Assembly: GCF_000807925.1 (NCBI RefSeq)
Contig: NZ_JRVC01000014.1
Location: 1 to 64,000, forward strand
Direction: 5' to 3'
Length of the DNA: 64,000 nt
Source: Novosphingobium subterraneum
GTDB taxonomy: Bacteria > Pseudomonadota > Alphaproteobacteria > Sphingomonadales > Sphingomonadaceae
Below, piece by piece: positions 35,844-44,644 of the stretch; the first letter of the stretch is position 1; each line of letters starts with the position of its first letter. The notes under the pieces were generated by a model, which did no database searches, was not told where the DNA came from, and saw only the letters and a program-made list of their open reading frames with translations. The position numbers were made by a program, and so were the translations under genes.

Positions 35844-36596
35844 TCACGCCGTGGCTTTGGCGTAGCGATCGCGTTTGGCTTGTGTTGCTCTTCGTGCTTC
35901 GGCGAGGAGTCGTTCTTCGGTGGCGAAGAGGAGGCCGTCGAGCACGGCGGAGAGGTGGGTGCGCATGGCGGTGCGGGCGGCGTTGGGGTCACGCGCGCGC
36001 AGGGCCTCGAGGATCGCGGTATGCTCCTCGACCACCGGCTTGATGTTGGCGTGGCGGGCCTTCTCGTGCAGGAGCGCGGCCTCGGGCGATGTGCCGCGCA
36101 GGTCCCACAGCTGCGCCACGGTGTTGTAGACCGCCACGTTGCGCGTGGCCTTGGCAATGGCGAGGTGGAACGCGCGGTCGGCGGTCTCGGTGCCGTTGGG
36201 GCTCCGGTTCTCCTCGGCGATCTGCTGGACCAGCACCTCGATCTCGGCAAGGTCCTCGTCGGTCATCTGCGTGGCGGCCAGTGCCGCTGCCTCGCCCTCG
36301 AACAGCAGCCGCGCCTCGGTCAGTTCGAACGCGGTCACGTTGAAGCCGGGACGGTCGTTCTCGCCGGGCAGCCGCTTGACATAGGCGCCCGAGCCGACCC
36401 GCACCTCGACCAGCCCCTGCACTTCGAGCGCGATGATCGCCTCGCGCACCGTCGGCCGGCTCACCTCGTAGCGCAGCGCAAGGTCGCGCTCGGCCGGCAG
36501 GCGGCTGCCCACCGGATAGCGCCCGCTGGCCAGTTCATCGAGCAGCGAGCGGGCGAGATCCTGATAGAGCCGGTCGTGTGATTTGCCAGTTGTCAT
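35844..36596 (-). CDS. GntR-family FCD regulator of hexuronate genes, copy 1
   Basis: A 250-aa FadR-type GntR protein. The winged helix carries GSRLPAERDLALRYEVSRPTVREA in its first 60 residues, and the FCD domain has candidate metal ligands in DRAFHLAIA, VEEHTAI and MRTHLSAV. It is diverged from manD over a 100-bp region with two TGGTATTACCA-type palindromes. These are very like the E. coli UxuR/ExuR motif (TTGGTATACCAA), so a hexuronate- or fructuronate-responsive repressor is likely. The gene recurs at 50239-50991 with the same protein sequence. Only the stop codon and what precedes it are shared, because downstream DNA differs. Confidence 0.93.
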   Translation of the reverse strand: MTTGKSHDRLYQDLARSLLDELASGRYPVGSRLPAERDLALRYEVSRPTVREAIIALEVQGLVEVRVGSGAYVKRLPGENDRPGFNVTAFELTEARLLFEGEAAALAATQMTDEDLAEIEVLVQQIAEENRSPNGTETADRAFHLAIAKATRNVAVYNTVAQLWDLRGTSPEAALLHEKARHANIKPVVEEHTAILEALRARDPNAARTAMRTHLSAVLDGLLFATEERLLAEARRATQAKRDRYAKATA

Positions 36597-36606
36597 GGAA
36601 ACTTTC

Positions 36607-36666
36607 TGGTATTACCAATTCAAGAAACTTGACAGACCGAAACCGGTCCGTCAATCGGTATTACCA
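36607..36666. promoter_or_regulatory. Divergent gntR/manD control region with two palindromes, copy 1
   Basis: TGGTA-T-TACCA (36607-36617) and CGGTA-T-TACCA (36656-36666) have centres 49 bp apart. Between them are arms TTGACAGACC (36629-36638) and GGTCCGTCAA (36645-36654), an inverted repeat with one mismatch. It offers a TTGACA -35-like element on the + strand and TTGACG on the - strand. The arrangement suggests overlapping divergent promoters repressed by GntR bound at both outer sites. Clear -10 boxes were not found. Confidence 0.65.
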
Positions 36667-36696
36667 CAATCCGCCTGTCCTTAGCGAGTGTCCCCC

Positions 36697-37905
36697 ATGA
36701 AAATCACCGCCGCCCGCGTCATCGTCACCTGCCCGGGCCGCAACTTCGTGACGCTGAAGATCGAGACCGACCAGGGCGTCTACGGCATCGGCGATGGCAC
36801 CCTCAACGGCCGCGAGCTTTCGGTCGTCGCCTATCTGGAAGAACACGTCATCCCCTGCCTCATCGGCATGGACCCGCGCCGCATCGAGGACATCTGGCAG
36901 TATCTCTATCGCGGGGCCTACTGGCGCCGGGGACCTGTCACCATGCGCGCGATCGCCGCGGTCGACATGGCGCTGTGGGACATCAAGGGCAAGATGGCCG
37001 GCATGCCGGTCTACCAGTTGCTGGGCGGCCGCAGCCGCGACGGGATCATGGTCTATGGCCATGCCAACGGCGCGGACATTGCCGAGACGGTGGAAGCGGT
37101 CGGCCACTACATCGACATGGGCTACAAGGCGATCCGCGCCCAGACCGGCGTGCCCGGCATCAAGGATGCCTATGGCGTGGGCCGCGGCAAGCTCTACTAC
37201 GAACCGGCCGATGCTGCCCTGCCCTCGGTCACGGGGTGGGACACGCGCAAGGCGCTGAACTATGTGCCGAAGATGTTCGAGGAGCTGCGCAAGACCTACG
37301 GCTTCGACCATCACCTGCTGCATGACGGCCACCACCGCTACACCCCGCAGGAAGCGGCCAACCTTGGCAAGATGCTCGAGCCCTACCAGCTGTTCTGGCT
37401 GGAGGACTGCACCCCGGCCGAGAACCAGGAAGCCTTCAGGCTGGTGCGCCAGCACACCGTCACCCCGCTGGCCGTGGGCGAGATCTTCAACACCATCTGG
37501 GATGCCAAGGATCTCATCCAGAACCAGCTGATCGACTACATCCGCGCAACCGTCGTCGGTGCCGGCGGCCTCACCCACCTGCGCCGCATCGCCGATCTGG
37601 CCAGCCTCTACCAGATCCGCACCGGCTGCCACGGCGCCACCGACCTCTCGCCCGTCACCATGGGCTGCGCCCTCCACTTCGATACCTGGGTCCCCAACTT
37701 CGGCATCCAGGAATACATGCGCCACACCCCCGAAACCGACGAAGTCTTCCCCCACGACTACCACTTCGAAAAGGGCGAACTCTTCATCGGCGATACCCCC
37801 GGACACGGCGTCGACATCGACGAGAAACTCGCCGCCAAATACCCATACAAACCAGCATACCTCCCCGTCGCACGGCTCGAGGACGGAACAATGTGGAACT
37901 GGTAG
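36697..37905 (+). CDS. manD: D-mannonate dehydratase (enolase superfamily), copy 1
   Basis: A 402-aa mandelate racemase/enolase-superfamily enzyme that dehydrates D-mannonate to 2-keto-3-deoxygluconate. Metal ligands Asp210, Glu236 and Glu262 and the catalytic Arg147, Tyr159, His212 and His313 fall at the numbers known for the N. aromaticivorans enzyme (recalled knowledge). The ATG at 36697 is preferred over the GTG at 36688 because it gives that 402-aa length. It is divergent from gntR copy 1 and is followed by an ExuT-like transporter and a GH31 enzyme. It differs from copy 2 by Lys377 versus Asn377. Confidence 0.96.
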   Translation: MKITAARVIVTCPGRNFVTLKIETDQGVYGIGDGTLNGRELSVVAYLEEHVIPCLIGMDPRRIEDIWQYLYRGAYWRRGPVTMRAIAAVDMALWDIKGKMAGMPVYQLLGGRSRDGIMVYGHANGADIAETVEAVGHYIDMGYKAIRAQTGVPGIKDAYGVGRGKLYYEPADAALPSVTGWDTRKALNYVPKMFEELRKTYGFDHHLLHDGHHRYTPQEAANLGKMLEPYQLFWLEDCTPAENQEAFRLVRQHTVTPLAVGEIFNTIWDAKDLIQNQLIDYIRATVVGAGGLTHLRRIADLASLYQIRTGCHGATDLSPVTMGCALHFDTWVPNFGIQEYMRHTPETDEVFPHDYHFEKGELFIGDTPGHGVDIDEKLAAKYPYKPAYLPVARLEDGTMWNW

Positions 37906-37934
37906 GACCAGGCGCGGGGAGAGGATCGCAAGGC

Positions 37935-39182
37935 ATGAACTGGAAATCGGCGCGGCTGCGCATCCTGGTGCTGGTGATGGTGGGCACCATCCTCAACTAC
38001 ATCGCGCGCAATTCACTGGGTGCGCTGGCGCCGCAGCTCAAGCTCGATCTGCAGATCACCACAGAGCAGTATTCCTACATCGTCGGCGCCTTCCAGTTGG
38101 CCTACACGATCATGCAGCCGATCGGCGGCATGCTGATCGACCGGATCGGCCTGACCGCAGGCTTTGCCCTTTTCGCGGTGGCGTGGAGCGTCGCCAACAT
38201 GGCGCATGGCTTTGCGCGGGGCTGGCTCTCGCTCGCGGCATTTCGTGGCCTGCTCGGCATGGCGGAAGCCGCGGTGATCCCCGCGGGCATGAAGACCATC
38301 GGCGAGTGGTTCCCTGACCGAGAGCGATCTGTGGCAACGGGTTGGTTCAACGCCGGCACGGCGCTGGGCGCTGTGATCGCGCCGGTGATGGCCGCGCTGC
38401 TGGCCAAGCACTATGGCTGGCAAGCCGCCTTCGTCGTCACCGGAGGCATCGGGCTGATCTTCGCCGTGGCGTGGTATCGCTGGTATCGCTCGCCGCAGGA
38501 TGCGACTTATGTCAGTGCCGAGGAACTGGCCGAGATTCAGGAGGGCCAGCGCCCTGTCCCGGTATCCGCAACCACGATCCGTTCCATCGTCGGCTCGTGG
38601 CGCTACTGGGCCATCGCCGTCCCGCGCTTCCTTGCCGAACCCGCATGGCAGACGTTCAGCTTCTGGGTGCCGCTCTATTTCGCCAAGGAGCGCGGCTGGG
38701 ATCTTACCCAGATTGCCCTTTTCGCGTGGGTTCCGTTCCTTGCGGCTGACGCTGGCGGCATCCTTGGCGGCTATCTCGCGCCTTGGCTGCAGCGCTGGAA
38801 GGGTTTGTCGCTCGAAGGATCGCGCATTGCCGGCATCTGGATCGGTGCCGTGCTGATGATCGCACCGGGTTGCGTCGGACTTGTCGCCAGTCCCTATGCG
38901 GCAATCGGGTTGCTCGCCATCGGCGGTTTTGCCCATCAGGTGATCTCGGTGCTGATCAATACCCTGTCCGCCGACGTCTTCCCCAAGTCCGACATCGCCA
39001 AGGCCAACGGCCTCGTCGGCATGGCGGGATGGACCGGCGGGCTGCTGTTCTCGCTCGCCATCGGCCAGTTCGCGGACAAGATCGGCTTTGCGCCACTGTT
39101 CGCCTGCCTTGGCCTGTTCGACCTGATCGGCGCGATCTGGCTCCTCGCCCTGCGCCGCCGCCTTGCCTTCGCGAAAGCCTGA
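37935..39182 (+). CDS. MFS hexuronate transporter, ExuT-like
   Basis: A 415-aa permease of the anion:cation symporter group. The N-terminus (LNYIARNSLGALAPQLKLDL, TEQYSYIVGAFQLAYTIMQP) and the FRGLLGMAEAAVIPAGMKTIGEWFP segment are typical of ExuT/GudP transporters. About 12 membrane segments are visible. It follows manD by 29 bp and is followed 4 bp later by the GH31 gene. Import of glucuronate or galacturonate by proton symport is likely. Confidence 0.92.
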   Translation: MNWKSARLRILVLVMVGTILNYIARNSLGALAPQLKLDLQITTEQYSYIVGAFQLAYTIMQPIGGMLIDRIGLTAGFALFAVAWSVANMAHGFARGWLSLAAFRGLLGMAEAAVIPAGMKTIGEWFPDRERSVATGWFNAGTALGAVIAPVMAALLAKHYGWQAAFVVTGGIGLIFAVAWYRWYRSPQDATYVSAEELAEIQEGQRPVPVSATTIRSIVGSWRYWAIAVPRFLAEPAWQTFSFWVPLYFAKERGWDLTQIALFAWVPFLAADAGGILGGYLAPWLQRWKGLSLEGSRIAGIWIGAVLMIAPGCVGLVASPYAAIGLLAIGGFAHQVISVLINTLSADVFPKSDIAKANGLVGMAGWTGGLLFSLAIGQFADKIGFAPLFACLGLFDLIGAIWLLALRRRLAFAKA

Positions 39183-39186
39183 GTTG

Positions 39187-41622
39187 ATGAACGACCTTTC
39201 CCCTCCCCGCCGCGCCCGCCTCTCCGCACCGCCACGTTTCTCCGTATCCGAAACCAGCGGGCCGCGCGTTACGCTCGGCTCCGATACCGCCGCTGTGGCC
39301 CACGTCTTCGTTCTCGAAGACGACGTGATGCGGGTGCTCTTGCTGGCAAATGGCGAAGTCACGTCCCCACCCAGCTGGACCATAGCGCCGGGCGCCGAAG
39401 ACATTGCCGAACCGGGCCGCGACCGCATGGACACGAGCGGATTTTCCGCCCCGGCCTTTACGCTGGAGGACACAGGCGGCCAGATCGTCATCGCTACGTC
39501 ACGCCTGAAGCTTACCATCAGAACCGATGGTCTGCTCTGCACCTGGCATCAGGCCACGGTGGATGGCTGGCAGCTCATTTCCGAAGACCGCCCTACCCAG
39601 GCCTACAACTTCGGCTGGTGGGACGAGGCAACCTACCACTACGTGAAGCGCCGCCCGGGCGAGCGCTATTACGGGCTCGGCGAGCGCAGCGGCGACATGG
39701 ATCGCGCCGGACGCCGCCTGCGCCTGACCAATGTCGATTGCATGGGTTACGACGCGCAGAGCGACGATCCGCTCTACAAGTCCATCCCGTGGGTGCTGGT
39801 GGTCGACGGCGGGGGCGCGGCACATGGCGTGTTCTACGATACCCTGGCCGATCCGGTGTTCGATTTCGGGCACGAACATTCCAACTACCACCCGCACTAT
39901 CGCTATATGCGCGCGGAGAGCGGCGATCTTGACTACTACATCATCGCCGGGCCGGATGCGGCCGCCGTGGCTCAGCGCTTCACTTGGCTGACCGGCCGCC
40001 CCGCCTTTATGCCGCGCTGGTCAGTCGGCTATTCGGGCTCGACCATGCTCTATACCGATGCCCCCAACGCGCAGGAGCAGATGGGCGAGTTTCTGGCAGG
40101 CCTCGAAAAGCACGGCGTCCCCTGCACCTCGTTCCACCTGTCATCGGGCTACACCTCGATCGGCGACAAGCGCTACGTGTTCAACTGGAACCGCGACAAG
40201 TTCCCGGACATCGAGGGCTTCGTCAAAAGCTACGCCGATGCGGGCGTCGAGCTGGTTCCCAACATCAAGCCAGCGCTGCTGCTGTCCCATCCCCGCTATG
40301 CCGAACTGGCGTCGAAAGGATGGTTCGTCAGCGACGCGAACGGCCAGCCGGTGGAGTGCCTGTTCTGGGATGAACTGGGCAGCTATCTCGATTTCACCAA
40401 TCCGCAAGCTGCGGCATGGTGGCGCGAGCAGGTGACCGAACAGCTGCTCAGCTTCGGCATGCGCGCCACGTGGAACGACAACAACGAATACGAGATCTGG
40501 GACAAGAGCGCGCGCTTTGCCGGATTCGGGTCTCCCCGGCCCGCCGCTGCGGAGCGCCCGACCCAGACGCTGCTGATGATGCGCGCTTCCCGCGCCGCGC
40601 AGATCGCCTATCGCCCCAACGAGCGTCCCTATCTCGTCACCCGCAGCGGCATGGCCGGGATGCAGCGTTATGCGCAGACCTGGTCCGGCGACAACTTCAC
40701 CGCATGGAAGACCCTGCGCTACAACCAGAAGATGGGGCTGGGCCTCGCCCTGTCCGGGGTCTCCAACACGGGGCACGACATCGGCGGCTTTGCCGGCCCC
40801 TCACCCGAGCCGGAACTGCTGCTGCGCTGGGTACAGGCGGGCATCCTCATGCCACGCTTCTCGATCCACAGCTGGAACAGCGATGGCACGGTAAACGAGC
40901 CGTGGATGTATCCGGAAACCACCCCGGCGATTGTCGGCATGATGAACCTGCGCCGGGCGCTGGTGCCACTCCTGCACGATCTGCTGTGGCGGCATCACGC
41001 TCAGTACGATGTCGTGACGCGGCCGCTGTGGCTGGACTTTCCGGAAGACCCGCAGGCGTGGACCGACGCCGACGCCTATATGCTCGGGCCGAACCTGCTG
41101 GTCGCCCCGGCGCTCGACAAGGGCGTCGGCTCGGTTCAGGCCTACCTCCCCGGCCCCACCCGCTGGATCGACCTGCGCGACGACCGTCTTCTTGAAGGCG
41201 GCAAGGTGCATGACCTGCCCGCTCCGGCAGAAGGACTTCCGCCTGTCCTCGCGCGTGAAGGCTCGGCCCACCTCGTTGACATCGCTCCGGGCGGCTTTGC
41301 CCCGCCAGCGCCGCAGCCTGCCGTGCTGCTGATGCTCGCACCGGGCGACAGCCGCCTCGAGTGGACCGGCTATGACGAAGCTGGCGATGCGTGGCCGGAT
41401 CCGGCGCAGCCGCCGATGTGGCAGACGACCATCCGCACCTCTGCGACCACCATCGACATTCAGGCAGCATGGCGCGGCCCCGGTTCCGAGCCCTCGCCGG
41501 TCCTGTCCTTTGCCGTGCCCGAGCGCGAGCAGCGCACTATCTCCGTGAACGGCAACGCGTTGCCGGTGCGTTCAGCGCAAGTCCTGGGGCTCACTCGCAA
41601 GGTCGTCGACTGGCAAGTCTGA
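39187..41622 (+). CDS. Glycoside hydrolase family 31 (alpha-glucosidase/alpha-xylosidase type)
   Basis: An 811-aa GH31 enzyme. The N-terminal galactose-mutarotase-like domain contains YYGLGERSGDMDRAGRR. The catalytic barrel holds the nucleophile Asp in TWNDNNEYEIWD and the acid/base Asp in TWSGDNFTAWKTL, with the GVSNTGHDIGGF motif after it. No signal peptide is seen, so it is cytoplasmic and would act on imported oligosaccharides. It ends the manD-exuT-GH31 operon, with a hairpin just downstream. The specificity among alpha-xylose, alpha-glucose and sulfoquinovose is not settled. Its context with uronates suggests an alpha-linked residue attached to glucuronic acid. Confidence 0.92.
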   Translation: MNDLSPPRRARLSAPPRFSVSETSGPRVTLGSDTAAVAHVFVLEDDVMRVLLLANGEVTSPPSWTIAPGAEDIAEPGRDRMDTSGFSAPAFTLEDTGGQIVIATSRLKLTIRTDGLLCTWHQATVDGWQLISEDRPTQAYNFGWWDEATYHYVKRRPGERYYGLGERSGDMDRAGRRLRLTNVDCMGYDAQSDDPLYKSIPWVLVVDGGGAAHGVFYDTLADPVFDFGHEHSNYHPHYRYMRAESGDLDYYIIAGPDAAAVAQRFTWLTGRPAFMPRWSVGYSGSTMLYTDAPNAQEQMGEFLAGLEKHGVPCTSFHLSSGYTSIGDKRYVFNWNRDKFPDIEGFVKSYADAGVELVPNIKPALLLSHPRYAELASKGWFVSDANGQPVECLFWDELGSYLDFTNPQAAAWWREQVTEQLLSFGMRATWNDNNEYEIWDKSARFAGFGSPRPAAAERPTQTLLMMRASRAAQIAYRPNERPYLVTRSGMAGMQRYAQTWSGDNFTAWKTLRYNQKMGLGLALSGVSNTGHDIGGFAGPSPEPELLLRWVQAGILMPRFSIHSWNSDGTVNEPWMYPETTPAIVGMMNLRRALVPLLHDLLWRHHAQYDVVTRPLWLDFPEDPQAWTDADAYMLGPNLLVAPALDKGVGSVQAYLPGPTRWIDLRDDRLLEGGKVHDLPAPAEGLPPVLAREGSAHLVDIAPGGFAPPAPQPAVLLMLAPGDSRLEWTGYDEAGDAWPDPAQPPMWQTTIRTSATTIDIQAAWRGPGSEPSPVLSFAVPEREQRTISVNGNALPVRSAQVLGLTRKVVDWQV

Positions 41623-41635
41623 CCCCGACAAAAAA

Positions 41636-41666
41636 CCGGCCCGAATGCGCTGTGCACTCGGGCCGG
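41636..41666 (-). terminator. Intrinsic terminator between convergent GH31 and esterase genes
   Basis: CCGGCCCGA and TCGGGCCGG form a perfect 9-bp stem with a 13-base loop. On the minus strand the stem is followed directly by TTTTTT, so it best terminates the minus-strand GH2-esterase operon. It may also slow plus-strand transcription from the GH31 operon. Confidence 0.85.
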
Positions 41667-41710
41667 TAGTTGGAACTGCCATTGGCAGTGGTGGATCGGA
41701 TAAGTCGGCG

Positions 41711-42613
41711 TCAGCGGCTGACGATACCGTTGGCCTTCAGCCAAAGGGCATACTGGTCGAACCAGGCATCGCTTGTCGTGCCGTTGGGCTGCGAGGCAAA
41801 GCCGTGGCCGCCCGCGCTGTAGAGGTGGAACTCCACCTTCGCGCCGGACTGGCGCCAGGCATGGAACAGCCCGAAATCCTGTTTGATGAAGAAGCGGTCG
41901 TCAGCGGCAATGGCGGCGAACAGCGGCGGGGCGTTGGCGGGAACCTCCGACTTCTCGGTCGGCCCATAGATCATGCCGACAAAGTCCGGCCGCGCGTCTG
42001 CGGCATTGGCCTGCGTCGTTGCCAGGGTCGTCATCGCCCCTGCCGAAAAGCCGAGGATGCCCACCTTGGCGGCATTGACGTGCCAGCGCGCCGCATTCTT
42101 CCGCACCAGCCTGATCGCCGCCTGCGTATCGGCCACGGCATAGTCGCGGTTCGTCAGGTCAACCGGCGCGCCCTTCTGGAACAGGTTTCCGAGCGCTTCC
42201 TTGAACCCGTCGATGCTGTCAGGCACCGGCTGCGTGCGGTACTTCACGATGAACACGCGGACGCCCAAGCTGTCGAGCCGGCGAGCCACATCAAAGCCTT
42301 CGTTGTCCATGGCTAGGAACTGGAAGCCCCCGCCCGGCACCAGAAGCACTGCCGGAGCTTCGGCATCGGCCGGCAGGCTGCTCGGCCAGACGATCAGCTG
42401 CGGCTTGCTCACATTGTATACCAGCCGCTGGTCGGGCGTCTGCTGGGCCCAGGCCTCATGCGCCGGGTTGGCGCGCGGGAGGGTCACCGGCAGATCGACG
42501 CTGGCCATTGCAGGAGGCGTTGCCACGGGCAGCACCCCTTTGACCCAGTCCCCCGGTGCGGCGAGCGCCGGGACGGCAACGAGGCTGAGTATCAGGGCAG
42601 AAAGACGCTTCAC
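41711..42613 (-). CDS. Exported alpha/beta-hydrolase esterase
   Basis: A 300-aa hydrolase beginning with a GTG at 42613 that overlaps the stop of the beta-glucuronidase (GTGA). The signal peptide is LSALILSLVAVPALAAPG. The family motifs are LLVPGGGFQFLA for the oxyanion hole, GFSAGAM for the nucleophile Ser and GGHGFA for the catalytic His. It resembles the acetylxylan-esterase/endo-xylanase-B-like exported esterases found in polysaccharide loci. It probably removes acetyl or methyl esters from glucuronic acid-bearing glycans, as a partner of the GH2 enzyme (inference). Confidence 0.87.
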   Translation of the reverse strand: MKRLSALILSLVAVPALAAPGDWVKGVLPVATPPAMASVDLPVTLPRANPAHEAWAQQTPDQRLVYNVSKPQLIVWPSSLPADAEAPAVLLVPGGGFQFLAMDNEGFDVARRLDSLGVRVFIVKYRTQPVPDSIDGFKEALGNLFQKGAPVDLTNRDYAVADTQAAIRLVRKNAARWHVNAAKVGILGFSAGAMTTLATTQANAADARPDFVGMIYGPTEKSEVPANAPPLFAAIAADDRFFIKQDFGLFHAWRQSGAKVEFHLYSAGGHGFASQPNGTTSDAWFDQYALWLKANGIVSR

Positions 42614-44523
42614 TTGCTGGGCTCTCCGGCTTTGCGCGCGAAGTATTCCGCAAGCACGCTGAACGCCTGCTTGCGCTGACCCGTCTCGGAAATCAGGCCC
42701 TTGCGGTTCCAGCCCATCTGGAAATCCGGGTTCTGCCTGCGCGGCGAGCGAAAGTCCTTCAGGATCCATGGTGAAATTCCGCGCAAGGTCGGCACGCGGT
42801 CGGCCATTTCCAGTGTCTTGCGATAGAACTCGGCCTGAAATTCTTCCGAGAACTTCTGCATGCCGTCCGGGCTGTGGAACCCGGCCTTGGCGTCGGCACC
42901 GAACTCCGAAAAGATCAGCGGCTTGTCGGCCGGCAGTTTCCACACGCTCCTGGGCAGATCGGCCAGACGGTCGGGCGTGTACCAGCCGTTGTAGGTGTTG
43001 ATCGACACGATATCGAGATCGTCCGCCAGCGGATCGGCCATCGTCATGGTCGGCACCGCAGCGGCCTTGTCGCGCTCGACCAGCAGGGCCGCGCTGACAA
43101 GGCGGCTGGGATCGAGGCGCCGCACGTCACCGATCAGCGTGCGAAGGAAGGCGTTGCGCGCATCGCTTACCGGCGTTTCATTGGCAACGCTCCAGATCAC
43201 CACAGAGGCACGGTTGCGATCGCGCAGGATGTTCTCGGCCAGCATGTTGCGCGCCGTCGCCAGCGTGGACGGGTTGGACCATGCCACCATCCAGTAAACC
43301 GGCACCTCGCTCCACACCAGCAGCCCCATCTCGTCGGCGGTGCGGGTCATCACTTCGGAATGGGGATAGTGCGAAAGGCGCACGAAATTGCCGTGGAGGC
43401 CGTTCTTGATCTCGCCCAGCAGCGCCCGCGCATTGTCGGGCGTGATCACGCGGGCGGGGTTCGCCGCGATCTCTTCCTCGTGCATCGAGATGCCGCGCAG
43501 GAACACCGGCTTGCCATTGAGCAGGATGTCCGCACCCTTGCGCTCGATCGTGCGGAAACCGACCCGGTCGCGCCATGTGTCATCGCCCGCTGCCAGCGTA
43601 ACGTCGTAAAGCTTCGGGTTCTCGGGCGTCCAGCGCATCAAGGCGCGCGGCGCAGCCGCCGTGGCGCGCCAGTTGCCCTGCGCGTCGGTTCGACCTTTCA
43701 GGTCAAACGGCAGCCCGGCGACCTTCAGCTGCACCGGCTGGTTCGCCGCCGCCGGTCCATCGAGATGCGCATCGACGGCGATCTTGCCCTCGCGCGTCAG
43801 CCGCACCCAGGCGCTGTCGACGTAAGTGTCGCTGGTGTGGACGAGCTTCACGTCGCGCGTGACGCCGCCATAGTTTTCCCAGTCGGTGACCGGCGGCGGC
43901 ACGGTAGCGGCAGTGGCCGCAGAATCGACCCCGATGGTGATCTGGTTGTCGCCATCACGCAGCAGCCGGGTCACATCGAAGGCAAAGGGGGTGAAGCCGC
44001 CCTCGTGCCGACCGACCGGCTGACCGTTGACGAAGACGACCGTGGCATAGTTCGAAGCGCCAAAACGCAGGAAATAACGGCCCTTGCGCCCCGCCGGACT
44101 GTCGAAATGACGGCGATACCATACGAGGCCCTGATAATGCCGCATTTCCGGCGAGGCAGCGAGCCACGACCCCGGCAGCTTGACCTTGCGGTCATGGTCA
44201 AGATCGAACTCGAACAGCTCACGGTTGTCCTGCGCCAGCGTCTTGCGCACATCGATGTCGAGCCAGCGCTGCTCGGTCCGGTTGGGCGCTTCGCCATGGA
44301 AGCCGGCAATTCCCGATCGGTAGGGATCGATCGACCAGTTCCATTCGCCCGATAGGTCCACGCCATCGCGCATGTCGGCCGCTACGAGCAATGGCGCGGT
44401 ATCGACAGTGGCAAGCGGCAGCGTCGTGAAGACGGACTCCGCGGCAAGAGCCTGCGTCGCGAATGCAAATGCGCCCGCCAGAAGCGGGCCGAGAAATGCT
44501 TGATCGAACCGTGCCACGCGCAT
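42610..44523 (-). CDS. Exported GH2 beta-glucuronidase
   Basis: A 637-aa GH2 enzyme from the ATG at 44523 (CAGGAGAG Shine-Dalgarno) with a signal peptide (LAGAFAFATQALAAES). The jelly-roll sugar-binding domain (DGVDLSGEWNW, WYRRHF, NGQPVGRHEGGFTPF) leads into the barrel. Its acid/base Glu is in VIWSVANE and its nucleophile Glu is in IFSEFGADAKAG. The motifs WILKDFRSPRRQ and N-x-K (WNRKGLIS), which recognises the glucuronate carboxylate in bacterial GUS enzymes, support glucuronidase specificity. The exported location implies release of glucuronate in the periplasm for ExuT. It is coupled to the downstream esterase. Confidence 0.9.
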   Translation of the reverse strand: MRVARFDQAFLGPLLAGAFAFATQALAAESVFTTLPLATVDTAPLLVAADMRDGVDLSGEWNWSIDPYRSGIAGFHGEAPNRTEQRWLDIDVRKTLAQDNRELFEFDLDHDRKVKLPGSWLAASPEMRHYQGLVWYRRHFDSPAGRKGRYFLRFGASNYATVVFVNGQPVGRHEGGFTPFAFDVTRLLRDGDNQITIGVDSAATAATVPPPVTDWENYGGVTRDVKLVHTSDTYVDSAWVRLTREGKIAVDAHLDGPAAANQPVQLKVAGLPFDLKGRTDAQGNWRATAAAPRALMRWTPENPKLYDVTLAAGDDTWRDRVGFRTIERKGADILLNGKPVFLRGISMHEEEIAANPARVITPDNARALLGEIKNGLHGNFVRLSHYPHSEVMTRTADEMGLLVWSEVPVYWMVAWSNPSTLATARNMLAENILRDRNRASVVIWSVANETPVSDARNAFLRTLIGDVRRLDPSRLVSAALLVERDKAAAVPTMTMADPLADDLDIVSINTYNGWYTPDRLADLPRSVWKLPADKPLIFSEFGADAKAGFHSPDGMQKFSEEFQAEFYRKTLEMADRVPTLRGISPWILKDFRSPRRQNPDFQMGWNRKGLISETGQRKQAFSVLAEYFARKAGEPSK

Positions 44524-44609
44524 GCTCTCTCCTGCCGTACTTATCGGGCGCTTATCCGCCACCGGGCCTGCTCTTGCAGTGCTTGGCCGGTCGCAGTCCT
44601 TAAAGAAAA

Positions 44610-44638
44610 ATGGCCGGGCGCTTATCGCGCCCGGCCAT
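44610..44638 (-). terminator. Intrinsic terminator after the TonB receptor
   Basis: ATGGCCGGGCGC and GCGCCCGGCCAT make a perfect 12-bp stem with a 5-base loop. On the minus strand the stem is followed by TTTTTCTTT, a strong Rho-independent terminator immediately after the receptor stop. It isolates the receptor from the beta-glucuronidase operon. Confidence 0.93.
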
Positions 44639-44644
44639 CCGTGA

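Larger units (their letters stand above)
35844..37799. repeat. Duplicated gntR-manD block, copy 1
   Basis: This block of about 1,956 bp recurs at 50239-52194 with a constant offset of 14,395 bp. Translations in all compared frames on both strands are identical, so the DNA appears unchanged. The left edge is exactly at the gntR stop codon. To the right, identity stops around 37800, and the last ~105 bp of manD carry several mostly synonymous differences. No insertion sequence or short repeat marks the edges. Confidence 0.93.
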
